A stretch of DNA of 14,372 nucleotides from Tateyamaria sp. Its GTDB lineage: Bacteria > Pseudomonadota > Alphaproteobacteria > Rhodobacterales > Rhodobacteraceae. A model generated the notes under the pieces. The model had not been told where the DNA came from. It was given only the letters and a program-made list of their open reading frames with translations, and ran no database searches. Shown here one piece after another: positions 1-6,762 of the stretch; the first letter of the stretch is position 1, and the number at the start of each line of letters is the position of its first letter. Both the position numbers and the translations under genes were made by a program. The DNA is taken from NCBI GenBank assembly GCA_018668195.1, contig JABITU010000058.1:1-14372 (forward strand), read 5' to 3'.

Positions 1-195
1 CTATCTGATCTGCTTTTGGGAAGCTCGATACATATAACCGGTGATCTGACGGTCCAATTTCTCGAAATGGGTGCACCATGGCTTATGCGCGACCCGGTAA
101 AACGTAGTTGTATCGGGGGCTCTTTTTAGCCAAGGTGGCTGAATTCTAGGCTGAGGGCTTGTGTCGCGTGCCGACCTCTGGCACCCGATGTGCAT
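1..195 (-). CDS. Possible small hypothetical ORF, divergent from hisN (weak)
   Basis: An open frame of 64 codons ends with TAG at the first three bases of the window. Its last 35 or so residues (from FYRVAHKPWCTHFEK onward) have ordinary codon use. The first 30 residues are low in structure and rich in Pro, Arg and Ser, and they overlap the hisN start region, so any real start would lie further inside. I see no clear ribosome binding site and recognise no family. It could equally be an intergenic frame or the remnant of a gene. Nothing else is visible in the first 150 bases except the upstream region of hisN. Confidence 0.2.
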   Translation of the reverse strand: MHIGCQRSARDTSPQPRIQPPWLKRAPDTTTFYRVAHKPWCTHFEKLDRQITGYMYRASQKQIR

Positions 196-988
196 GACTT
201 ACGACATAAATAACCTTCGTGACGTTGCTAATGAGATGGCAGACGCCGCCCGCGCCACGATCCTGCCCTATTTCCGCAGCGCGCAGCTGGTGACGGACAA
301 CAAGCTGGCCTCAGGCTTTGATCCGGTAACGCAAGCCGACCGCGCTGCCGAGCAGGCGATGCGCGCCGTTTTGGCCAAACGTCGCCCCGATGACGCCGTT
401 TTGGGCGAGGAATTTGGCATGACATCGGGCCGTTCCGGGCTGACGTGGGTGTTAGATCCGATTGACGGCACGCGCGGCTTCGTGGCTGGCACCCCGACGT
501 GGGGTATTTTGATCGCAGTGGGCCCGGACAGTGGGCCGATTTTGGGTGTGATTGATCAACCCTATATTGGAGAGCGGTTTATAGGGGCCGCCAAAACGGC
601 CCACCTTACTGGTCCGCACGGGGCCGGGCCGATCCGCACCCGCTCAACTCAAAGCCTGACTGACGCTATTCTGTTCACCACTTTTCCAGAAGTCGGAGAG
701 CCCGGTGACAGGGCTGGTTTCGAGGCTGTCGCACGCCATGTCAAACTGGTGCGCTACGGGATGGATTGCTATGCCTATGCGCTCGTCGCGGCTGGGCAGA
801 TCGATTTGGTGATCGAAGCGGGATTGAATAACTATGACATTCAGGCCCCAATCGCCCTGATCGAGGCGGCGGGCGGCATTGTGACTAACTGGGAGGGCGG
901 ACCGGTGCATCAAGGCGGACGCGCGTTGGCCGCGGCCAACCCGACGATTCACCGCGAGGCATTGGACATACTGAAAGCTGTGCAATGA
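194..988 (+). CDS. hisN: Histidinol-phosphatase, inositol-monophosphatase family (HisN)
   Basis: This cytosolic, Mg2+-dependent phosphatase is predicted to hydrolyse L-histidinol phosphate to histidinol, the penultimate part of histidine synthesis in bacteria that lack the HisB-type or PHP-type enzyme. From the chosen start it has 264 residues, normal for the family. The metal-binding motifs are visible: GEEFG (residues 71-75), the signature DPIDGTRGF (88-96, with D88 and D91) followed by a PTWGILIA segment typical of HisN, and the C-terminal aspartate in NNYDIQAP (D215) before the IEAAGG helix. Starts at 161 (GTG), 188 and 194 (ATG) are all in frame. I chose 194 because the conserved N-terminal helix (NEMADAARATILPYFRS) begins about a dozen residues later; none has a good ribosome binding site, since GAGGG at 153-157 is too close to 161. 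The gene overlaps the next one by ATGA. Acting on inositol phosphate or another sugar phosphate cannot be excluded from sequence alone. Confidence 0.82.
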   Translation: MTYDINNLRDVANEMADAARATILPYFRSAQLVTDNKLASGFDPVTQADRAAEQAMRAVLAKRRPDDAVLGEEFGMTSGRSGLTWVLDPIDGTRGFVAGTPTWGILIAVGPDSGPILGVIDQPYIGERFIGAAKTAHLTGPHGAGPIRTRSTQSLTDAILFTTFPEVGEPGDRAGFEAVARHVKLVRYGMDCYAYALVAAGQIDLVIEAGLNNYDIQAPIALIEAAGGIVTNWEGGPVHQGGRALAAANPTIHREALDILKAVQ

Positions 989-2328
989 TCGAATGGTTAA
1001 TCAAAGGCGCGAGCCATATCGTCACAATGGACGATGACCGAAGTGAACTAACGGACGCAGACATTCTGATACGTGACGGCGCGATCGTTGCCATCGGACG
1101 AGATCTGGCAACAACCGGAGAGGTCGTTCATGCGCAGGGATGCGTTGTGACGCCGGGCCTTGTGAACACCCACCACCATCTCTACCAGACGCTCACTCGG
1201 GCGGTTCCGGCTGCGCAGGATGCGCTGTTGTTTGGATGGCTGCAAACCCTCTACCCGATTTGGGCGCAGTTCACGCCAGAGCATATGTTTGTCTCGGCGC
1301 AGGTTGGCCTTGCCGAACTGGCTCTGTCTGGCTGTACCCTAACCTCTGATCATCTATACCTTTATCCAAATGGCAGCCGTTTGGACGATACTGTCGCGGC
1401 CGCCCGTGACGTAGGCCTGAGGTTTCATCCAACCCGCGGCGCGATGAGCATCGGGGAAAGCAAAGGTGGGCTGCCACCTGACGCGCTGGTCGAAGACGAA
1501 AACGCAATACTTGAAGATTCCATCCGTGTGATTGACGCATTCCACGACGCTTCTGTTGGGTCAATGTGCCGGGTGGGTGTAGCGCCCTGTTCGCCCTTTT
1601 CGGTCAGTCGTGAACTGATGCGCGATGCTGCATTGCTGGCGCGAGACAAGCAGGTGATGCTACACACCCATCTGGCGGAAAATGACGAAGACATTGCCTA
1701 TTCCCTGTCGCAATTTGGATGTCGGCCGGGGCAATATGCACAGGATTTGGGATGGACCGGACCAGACGTGTGGCATGCCCATTGTGTCAAGCTTGACAGC
1801 TCTGAAATTGCGCTTTTTGCCAAAACGCAGACCGGTATTGCACATTGCCCCTGTTCCAATTGCAGGCTTGGTTCGGGGATAGCCCCGGTGCATGCGATGC
1901 GGGATGCGGGGGTACCGGTTGGCTTGGGTGTGGATGGCTCGGCCAGCAATGACGCAGGCAACCTTATGGCTGAGGCGCGTCAGGCAATGCTATTACAGCG
2001 GGTGGCTCAGGGCGCTGACGCCATGAGCGCGCGCGAAGCATTGGAAATCGCGACCCGAGGCGGCGCAGACGTGCTTGGAAGGGCAGATTGTGGCAGAATC
2101 GCTTTGGGCTGCCGGGCAGATATTGCGATATGGGATGTCTCTGGCATTGCCAGCGCTGGCAGCTGGGATCCGGCGGCGTTGGTCCTGGCTGGCCCGACAA
2201 CGGCACGCGATGTGTTTGTCGAAGGCCGTCAGGTGGTCCGTGACGGACACTTGGTGACTATAAATATGAGTTCGGTCGTCGCGCGCCAGACAGCACTTGC
2301 ACAAACGTTAGGTGCCAGACGGGCCTGA
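985..2328 (+). CDS. 8-oxoguanine deaminase, amidohydrolase superfamily
   Basis: This 447-residue protein is a zinc amidohydrolase of the ATZ/TRZ-like cytosine/guanine deaminase group and most resembles 8-oxoguanine deaminases, which convert 8-oxoguanine to urate plus ammonia. Visible active-site elements are the HxH pair on strand 1 (NTHHHLYQ, H63 and H65), HTHLAE (H229, E232), WHAHC (H264, H266) and the catalytic aspartate in GVDGSASND (D317). The N-terminal segment WLIKGASHIVTMDDDR and the C-terminal GRQVVRDG motif form the small beta domain usual for this superfamily. The start is fixed by the ATGA overlap with hisN (985-988), which suggests translational coupling. The gene converges on guaD, a different deaminase from the same superfamily, giving a local guanine/8-oxoguanine degradation theme. 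Substrate is inferred from overall similarity; isoguanine, another purine or an s-triazine are less likely alternatives. Confidence 0.8.
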   Translation: MIEWLIKGASHIVTMDDDRSELTDADILIRDGAIVAIGRDLATTGEVVHAQGCVVTPGLVNTHHHLYQTLTRAVPAAQDALLFGWLQTLYPIWAQFTPEHMFVSAQVGLAELALSGCTLTSDHLYLYPNGSRLDDTVAAARDVGLRFHPTRGAMSIGESKGGLPPDALVEDENAILEDSIRVIDAFHDASVGSMCRVGVAPCSPFSVSRELMRDAALLARDKQVMLHTHLAENDEDIAYSLSQFGCRPGQYAQDLGWTGPDVWHAHCVKLDSSEIALFAKTQTGIAHCPCSNCRLGSGIAPVHAMRDAGVPVGLGVDGSASNDAGNLMAEARQAMLLQRVAQGADAMSAREALEIATRGGADVLGRADCGRIALGCRADIAIWDVSGIASAGSWDPAALVLAGPTTARDVFVEGRQVVRDGHLVTINMSSVVARQTALAQTLGARRA

Positions 2329-2392
2329 AAGCGGGAATAATGAGCGCGCCCTGCAAGGCTTTGGCATAGTTTTCGACACGAAAAAAAACGTA

Positions 2393-2416
2393 CCAGTGCC
2401 AGTGCCAGTACCAGTG
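2393..2416. repeat. CCAGTG hexanucleotide tandem repeat at the guaD stop codon
   Basis: Four head-to-tail hexamers (CCAGTG, CCAGTG, CCAGTA, CCAGTG) lie directly against the guaD stop codon, and a partial TCAG copy begins inside that stop. A run of eight A residues (2381-2388) sits just on the other side. The array lies in the 88-base spacer between the convergent 8-oxoguanine deaminase and guaD genes, which holds no other gene. No strong intrinsic terminator was found there. Confidence 0.8.
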
Positions 2417-3706
2417 TCAGAATCCGCAACGGCGTCCAGCGATCCAGACATCATGAACAGCACGGTCATCGCCCATCATGATCGTGGCAAAAACAGCCTC
2501 CCATATGTTTTGGGCGCGGTCTGTGCGCTGTGCGATTGCCGGGGTTGACGCCAGATCAAGCACACAAATATCCGCCTCCAGTCCCGGAGCGATTTGTCCA
2601 ATCTTGTCTTCAAGATGCAGCACACGCGCTGAGCCGGCGGTTGCGAGCCAAAGCAAGTGCCGTGCGTGCAGCGCAGTGCCGCGTAATTGCGCGATCTCAT
2701 AGGCAGCTGCCATCGTTCGCAGCATTGAAAATGAAGATCCGCCCCCGGTGTCTGTCGCAAGGCCCAATGCTATCCTGCGCGCCGCAAGGCCCGCAACATC
2801 CATAAGCCCTGAGCCGATGAAGGTGTTGGATGTCGGGCAATGCACCAGTGCGGCCCCGACCTCTGACACCCTGGCAATTTCGCGGGGGGTCAGGTGAATG
2901 GCGTGGCCATAAACGCCGCGCGGTCCGAGCAGGCCGTGCGCTTCGTAAGTATCCAAATAGTCACGTGCACCGGGGAACAGCTCTGATACCCAGGCAATTT
3001 CGTCATGTTGTTCGGACAGGTGCGTTTGCATCAGACAGTCGGGGTTTTCCGCCCACAGTGCGCCCAGTGCTGCCAGTTGATCGGGAGTCGAGGTGGGTGA
3101 AAACCTCGGCGTAATCGCGTAATGCGCGCGACCCTGACCGTGCCATTTGCCTATCAGCGCTTTGCTGTCGTCATAGGCCGACTGCGCGCTGTCGCGCAGA
3201 TCATCAGGCGCGTTGCGATCCATACAGGTTTTGCCAGCCACAACACGCATGTTCCGCGCTGCCGCCGCTTCAAAGAACGCATCTACTGATCCGGCGTGGA
3301 TCGTCGTGTAAGAGGCAACGGTTGTGGTTCCGTTTGCAAGCACGAGGTCAAGATATCTGCCCGCCACTTCACCGGCATAGCCGCAGTCGCCGAATTTGGC
3401 CTCTTCTGGAAAGGTGTAAGTGTTGAGCCAGTCGATCAGGCGCTTGCCCCATGACGCAATCATCGCAGTCTGCGGATAATGGGCATGAGAATCAACAAAA
3501 CCGGGGATAATCAGCCGATTGCCATATGCATATTCCTGCACATGGGGCGACTGATCGCGCAGCGTGTCCGCAGCGCCAGTGGCCACGATACGCCCATCTT
3601 CGATCAATACGCCGTGGTCTGCGGCAATACTTACGCCCTCTGCGTCGACGAAAGGATCGTTGGTGTACAGAAGGACATTACCTGTCAGGAGAGTCTGGTA
3701 TGTCAT
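2417..3706 (-). CDS. guaD: Guanine deaminase
   Basis: This 429-residue amidohydrolase is predicted to deaminate guanine to xanthine in the cytosol, the first committed step in guanine catabolism. The zinc and catalytic residues are in the usual order: VDSHAHYPQ (H74, H76), QTHLSEQHDE (H229, E232), YGHAIHL (H268), the CPTSN loop (290-294) and the aspartate in LATDTGGG (D319). The GTTTVASYTTIH and DRNAPDDL segments are also characteristic of guanine deaminases. The start ATG at 3706 gives the expected beginning (MTYQTLLTGNVL). No Shine-Dalgarno site precedes it; instead a promoter-like -10 box sits only eight bases upstream, suggesting a leaderless message. It is divergent from mgtE and convergent with the 8-oxoguanine deaminase gene. 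The family call is firm; length and motifs show no truncation. Confidence 0.92.
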   Translation of the reverse strand: MTYQTLLTGNVLLYTNDPFVDAEGVSIAADHGVLIEDGRIVATGAADTLRDQSPHVQEYAYGNRLIIPGFVDSHAHYPQTAMIASWGKRLIDWLNTYTFPEEAKFGDCGYAGEVAGRYLDLVLANGTTTVASYTTIHAGSVDAFFEAAAARNMRVVAGKTCMDRNAPDDLRDSAQSAYDDSKALIGKWHGQGRAHYAITPRFSPTSTPDQLAALGALWAENPDCLMQTHLSEQHDEIAWVSELFPGARDYLDTYEAHGLLGPRGVYGHAIHLTPREIARVSEVGAALVHCPTSNTFIGSGLMDVAGLAARRIALGLATDTGGGSSFSMLRTMAAAYEIAQLRGTALHARHLLWLATAGSARVLHLEDKIGQIAPGLEADICVLDLASTPAIAQRTDRAQNIWEAVFATIMMGDDRAVHDVWIAGRRCGF

Positions 3707-3714
3707 GGCGCTAG

Positions 3715-3743
3715 TCTATAGGCGCACGCACGGGACAGGGCAA
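3715..3743 (-). promoter_or_regulatory. Predicted sigma-70-type promoter of guaD, leaderless geometry
   Basis: On the minus strand TTGCCC (3738-3743) and TATAGA (3715-3720) are separated by exactly 17 bases. Only eight bases separate the -10 box from the guaD ATG, so transcription would be expected to begin at, or a base or two before, the start codon. This agrees with the absence of a ribosome binding site. The element resembles the one in front of yebC (TTGCCC, 17 bases, CTATAG). It is a prediction from box matches only. Confidence 0.5.
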
Positions 3744-3821
3744 TTGCAACCCGAGGCGTGCAGCCAGTTGTATACGCAAATGGCCACACCTATGGTCAAC
3801 GCGCAGCAGGGGACAGCAAAG

Positions 3822-5216
3822 ATGTTGGACGAGATGGACCAAAGCGCAACGCAAGGTGAAGATGGTGCATATACGCTTGGCCGCAAAGATGTCGCTTCGA
3901 TCCTTTACGCCGTGGACATTGAGGACCGCGCGCAGTTGATCGCTTTGATGGAGCCGCTGCATGCTGCTGACATTGCGGATCTGCTGGAGCAAATTAACGC
4001 TTTTGACCGGTCCCGCCTGATCCGGCTCTGTGACCATGCGTTTGACGGCGACATCCTGTCTGAGCTGGACGAGTCAATCCGTGAAGAGGTGATTGGCGTT
4101 CTCAAGCCCACCGTTCTGGTCGATGCTGTGCGCGATCTAGACAGCGACGATGTGGTCGACCTGATCGAAGACTTGGGGGATGAACAGCAAGAGGTGATCC
4201 TCGATGCATTGCGTGATTCTGATCGTGCCATGGTCGAGCAGTCGCTCGCCTTTCCAGAGTATTCCGCTGGCCGGTTGATGCAGCGCGAGGTGCTTATGGC
4301 ACCAGAGCATTGGACAGTCGGCGAGGCCATTGATCGGTTGCGCAATGCAGCCGAGGATGACTTGCCCAGACAATTTTATCACATTTTCTTGGTGAATCCG
4401 CGATTGCACCCAGTCGGAAATGTTACATTGGGCAAGCTGATGCGTTCGCAACGCGACGTGCGGCTTGCCGATCTGGTTGAAGAGACCTTTCAGATTATCC
4501 CGGTGGACCAGGATGAAAGCGATGTGGCTTATGCTTTTAATCAGTACCACCTTATTTCAGCGCCAGTTGTCGACACAGAAGGCCGGTTGATCGGTACAAT
4601 CACTATCGATGATGCGATGGCGGTTCTGGATGAAGAGCATGAGGAAGATATGCTGCGCCTTGCTGGGGTGGGTGGAGAATCCGCGCTTTCGGACACCGTG
4701 ACTGAGACCACGCGCCAACGTCTGCCTTGGTTGGCCGTGAACCTTGTGACCTCAATTTTTGCATCGATCGTGATCGCGCAATTCGAGATGGCTCTTGCTC
4801 AGATTGTGGCGCTGGCAGTTTTGATGCCGATCGTGGCCTCCATGGGTGGCAATGCTGGGACCCAATCTTTAACTGTTGCTGTGCGTGCTTTGGCCACCAA
4901 GGACCTGACCGGTGCCAATGTGTGGCGTGTGATCCGGCGCGAGGTCATTGTGGGGTTGATCAATGGTTGCATCTTTGCGGTGGTGATGGGCGCAGTGGGC
5001 GTGATCTGGTTTGGCTCACCGCTGCTGGGCTATGTGATTGCAGCTGCTATGGTTGTGAATCTGGTTGTGGCTGGACTGGCGGGAACTATGATTCCGGTCA
5101 TCCTGGACAGGATGGGCATCGACCCGGCCCTGGCGTCAGGGGCATTCGTCACCACGGTGACGGATGTGGTTGGATTTTTCGCCTTTCTCGGCCTTGCCGC
5201 GCTGGTGATGTTATGA
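3822..5216 (+). CDS. mgtE: Magnesium transporter MgtE
   Basis: This 464-residue membrane protein is predicted to import Mg2+ down its electrochemical gradient as a homodimeric, Mg2+-gated channel. Order of parts: an acidic MgtE N-domain of helical repeats (about residues 20-150), a CBS-domain pair (about 155-270), an acidic plug helix (HEEDMLRLAG, 273-282), then five membrane helices (about 300-464). Hallmarks are MPIVASMGGNAGTQS (335-349) and TTVTDVVGF (444-452), whose Asp448 matches the pore aspartate of the Thermus thermophilus protein. The frame is open back to 3564, but that part lies over guaD on the other strand. ATG 3822 is chosen because AGGGGA (3808-3813) precedes it by eight bases and it gives the usual family length; ATGs at 3705, 3780 and 3792 are less likely. 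The gene opens a forward cluster and ends in ATGA shared with a mini-ORF. Transport of Co2+ or other divalents is possible in this family. Confidence 0.93.
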   Translation: MLDEMDQSATQGEDGAYTLGRKDVASILYAVDIEDRAQLIALMEPLHAADIADLLEQINAFDRSRLIRLCDHAFDGDILSELDESIREEVIGVLKPTVLVDAVRDLDSDDVVDLIEDLGDEQQEVILDALRDSDRAMVEQSLAFPEYSAGRLMQREVLMAPEHWTVGEAIDRLRNAAEDDLPRQFYHIFLVNPRLHPVGNVTLGKLMRSQRDVRLADLVEETFQIIPVDQDESDVAYAFNQYHLISAPVVDTEGRLIGTITIDDAMAVLDEEHEEDMLRLAGVGGESALSDTVTETTRQRLPWLAVNLVTSIFASIVIAQFEMALAQIVALAVLMPIVASMGGNAGTQSLTVAVRALATKDLTGANVWRVIRREVIVGLINGCIFAVVMGAVGVIWFGSPLLGYVIAAAMVVNLVVAGLAGTMIPVILDRMGIDPALASGAFVTTVTDVVGFFAFLGLAALVML

Positions 5217-5296
5217 CCCGGCAGGACGTCGCTGTTGCGGCTTTCGCCGCAATGCGCCCCGCCCACCGTCCCATATGGATGTCCTCATGGATATGA
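5213..5296 (+). CDS. 27-codon ORF coupled by ATGA overlaps to mgtE and fau
   Basis: An ATG at 5213 overlaps the mgtE TGA (ATGA), and the 27-residue frame ends in TGA at 5294-5296, which overlaps the ATG of fau in a second ATGA. The peptide runs from MTRQDVAVAAFAAMRP to PIWMSSWI. It has no recognised domain or signal peptide. A 7-bp hairpin lies inside it. Its most likely role, if translated, is to pass ribosomes from mgtE to fau, which has no Shine-Dalgarno site of its own. Chance origin is quite possible because the ORF is so short. Confidence 0.35.
   Translation: MTRQDVAVAAFAAMRPAHRPIWMSSWI
5235..5252 (+). promoter_or_regulatory. Perfect 7-bp hairpin between mgtE and fau
   Basis: TTGCGGC-TTTC-GCCGCAA forms a perfect 7-bp stem with a four-base loop. 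No U-run follows (the next bases are TGCGCCCC), so it is not a classical intrinsic terminator. It could instead stabilise or attenuate the transcript between mgtE and fau. It also falls within the mini-ORF at 5213-5296. Confidence 0.45.
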
Positions 5297-5865
5297 GTGC
5301 GCGTAAAGCAACGGCTCGCAAGGCCGCATTGGAGAGGCGGCGCGCGGCTCATGATTTGGATCGGGGTGGGTCGGCTGGGCTGCTATCTTCGGTTTTGGCA
5401 GGTTATCGCGGTGTGCCGATTGCGGGATACATGCCCATCCGAACTGAGATTGATCCAAGCTCGGCCATGGCAGAAGCCGCTGCACACGGCCCTGTCGCCG
5501 TTCCGGTGATCATTGGTGCGGGTTTGCCTTTGCGGTTTTCGCGTTGGCAGCCGGAGGGAGCGATGCGCGCTGGGCCCTATGGTGCGCAGGTGCCTGAAGT
5601 GGATGATTTCCTTGAGCCGGAGATCGTGATCGTGCCGCTGGTTGCGTTTTCCCGGGCTGGCGCGCGTTTAGGATATGGTGGTGGGTTTTATGACCGAACG
5701 CTGGAGCAGTTACGCGCCTGTCGCCCGACTCTTGCCCTTGGTTTTGCCTATGGGGCGCAAGAGGTGACGGATCTGCCCACAGAGCAGACGGATCAGACGC
5801 TCGACATCATTGTGACTGACACGCGGGTGATCGAGGTTCATGGCGGCGCTGCCCCCCGTCGCTGA
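5293..5865 (+). CDS. fau: 5-formyltetrahydrofolate cyclo-ligase
   Basis: This cytosolic enzyme uses ATP to convert 5-formyltetrahydrofolate to 5,10-methenyltetrahydrofolate, recovering a storage or inhibitory folate. The 190-residue protein has the family layout: a basic N-terminal helix (SARKATARKAALERRR), GYMPIRTEIDP (about 45-55), and the diagnostic nucleotide-binding segment VPLVAFSRAGARLGYGGG followed by FYDRTL (about 114-137). ATG 5293 is chosen because it forms ATGA with the stop of the upstream mini-ORF; in-frame ATGs at 5275 and 5287 would add six or two residues and cannot be excluded, as none has a ribosome binding site. In many proteobacteria fau neighbours the 6S RNA gene, but the spaces on either side here (76 and 87 bases) are too short for one. 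It lies in the mgtE cluster, 87 bases before the phosphoesterase gene; that gap contains a small CCC-TGC-GGG hairpin followed by ATATTT. Confidence 0.9.
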   Translation: MSARKATARKAALERRRAAHDLDRGGSAGLLSSVLAGYRGVPIAGYMPIRTEIDPSSAMAEAAAHGPVAVPVIIGAGLPLRFSRWQPEGAMRAGPYGAQVPEVDDFLEPEIVIVPLVAFSRAGARLGYGGGFYDRTLEQLRACRPTLALGFAYGAQEVTDLPTEQTDQTLDIIVTDTRVIEVHGGAAPRR

Positions 5866-5952
5866 CGCGGCGCCCTGCGGGATATTTGGTGCAAAAAGAA
5901 CCTGTGTGTTGCCTCTTGCTGTTTGGGTGGTCGGGCACTAGGCATTTGGGCC

Positions 5953-6762
5953 ATGAACATTTTATTCTTAGGCGATGTCATGGGCCGATCGGGCCGGCAG
6001 GCCATTACCGACCACTTACCGCAATTGCGCGAGAACTGGAACCTCGATTTCGTTGTTGTAAACGGTGAGAATGCGACCTCTGGCATGGGGCTTTCAGGCG
6101 CGCATGCCAAGGCGTTGTTCGAGGCTGGAGCTGATTGTGTTACGCTTGGGGACCACGCCTTTGATCAGCGCGACATGTTGCAGTTTATCGAAACTGAGCC
6201 GCGTATTATTCGACCATTGAACTTTTCCAAGGCATCGCCCGGTAAAGGCGCCCGATTGTTCAAAGCGCGGGGGGGCAAGACTGTTTTGGTTGCGCAGGCT
6301 TTGGGACAGGTGTTCATGAAACGCCCATTTGACGATCCTTTCTCAGCGCTGGAAGCTGTGTTTCGCGCGCATCCGTTGGGCGGGCAGGCAGATGCGGTGA
6401 TCGTGGATTTCCATTGCGAGGCCACGTCAGAAAAGATGGCGATGGGTCACTGGTGTGATGGGCGGGCAAGCCTGATGGTGGGGACCCATACCCATGTCCC
6501 CACAAGCGATGCGATGATTCTGTCCAAAGGGTGCGCCTATCTGACCGATGCTGGCATGTGCGGGGATTACAATTCCGTGATTGGAATGCAGCGGGACGAA
6601 CCCTTGCGACGTTTCATCACTGGAATGCAGAAAGAACGGTTTTCGCCAGCTTTGGGGCCTGCCACCTTATCTGGTGTTTATGTGGAAACGGACGCGAGCG
6701 GGCGCGCAACCCGTATTGAGATGGTTCGGCAGGGCGGGCAACTGTCCCAAAGTGGGCCATGA
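5953..6762 (+). CDS. YmdB-family metallophosphoesterase (TIGR00282 type)
   Basis: This 269-residue dinuclear-metal phosphoesterase is close to Bacillus YmdB and Deinococcus DR1281, enzymes reported to hydrolyse 2',3'-cyclic nucleotides. Visible motifs in order are FLGDVMGRSGR (D8), VVNGENA (E39, N40), TLGDHAFDQ (residues 66-68), VDFHCEATSEK (H154) and GTHTHVPTSD (H179, H181), followed by LTDAGMCGDYNSVIGM. In the Gram-positive enzymes the third motif reads GNH; here it is GDH, so one metal-bridging asparagine is an aspartate, an odd point that may affect metal choice. ATG 5953 gives the usual beginning MNILFLGD; an in-frame TTG at 5923 is rejected because it would add ten unconserved residues. 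It shares ATGA (6759-6762) with the next gene. Physiological role in this group is unknown, so no symbol is given. Confidence 0.85.
   Translation: MNILFLGDVMGRSGRQAITDHLPQLRENWNLDFVVVNGENATSGMGLSGAHAKALFEAGADCVTLGDHAFDQRDMLQFIETEPRIIRPLNFSKASPGKGARLFKARGGKTVLVAQALGQVFMKRPFDDPFSALEAVFRAHPLGGQADAVIVDFHCEATSEKMAMGHWCDGRASLMVGTHTHVPTSDAMILSKGCAYLTDAGMCGDYNSVIGMQRDEPLRRFITGMQKERFSPALGPATLSGVYVETDASGRATRIEMVRQGGQLSQSGP

Noticed and set aside
3564..3821. Longer mgtE frame beginning at 3564
   Set aside because: It overlaps guaD on the opposite strand and adds unconserved residues; ATG 3822 has a good ribosome binding site and gives normal MgtE length.
3707..3821. Mg2+-sensing riboswitch upstream of mgtE
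   Set aside because: Only about 115 bases separate guaD and mgtE, and no conserved M-box-like helices could be recognised.
4727..5212. Long forward ORF of 189 codons overlapping the mgtE 3' half
   Set aside because: It is a Cys/Gly-rich shadow of mgtE in another frame; only its last 27 codons, after mgtE ends, are considered as a mini-ORF.
5866..5952. 6S RNA gene next to fau
   Set aside because: Such a gene often neighbours fau in proteobacteria, but 87 bases is too short and no long bulged hairpin is visible.
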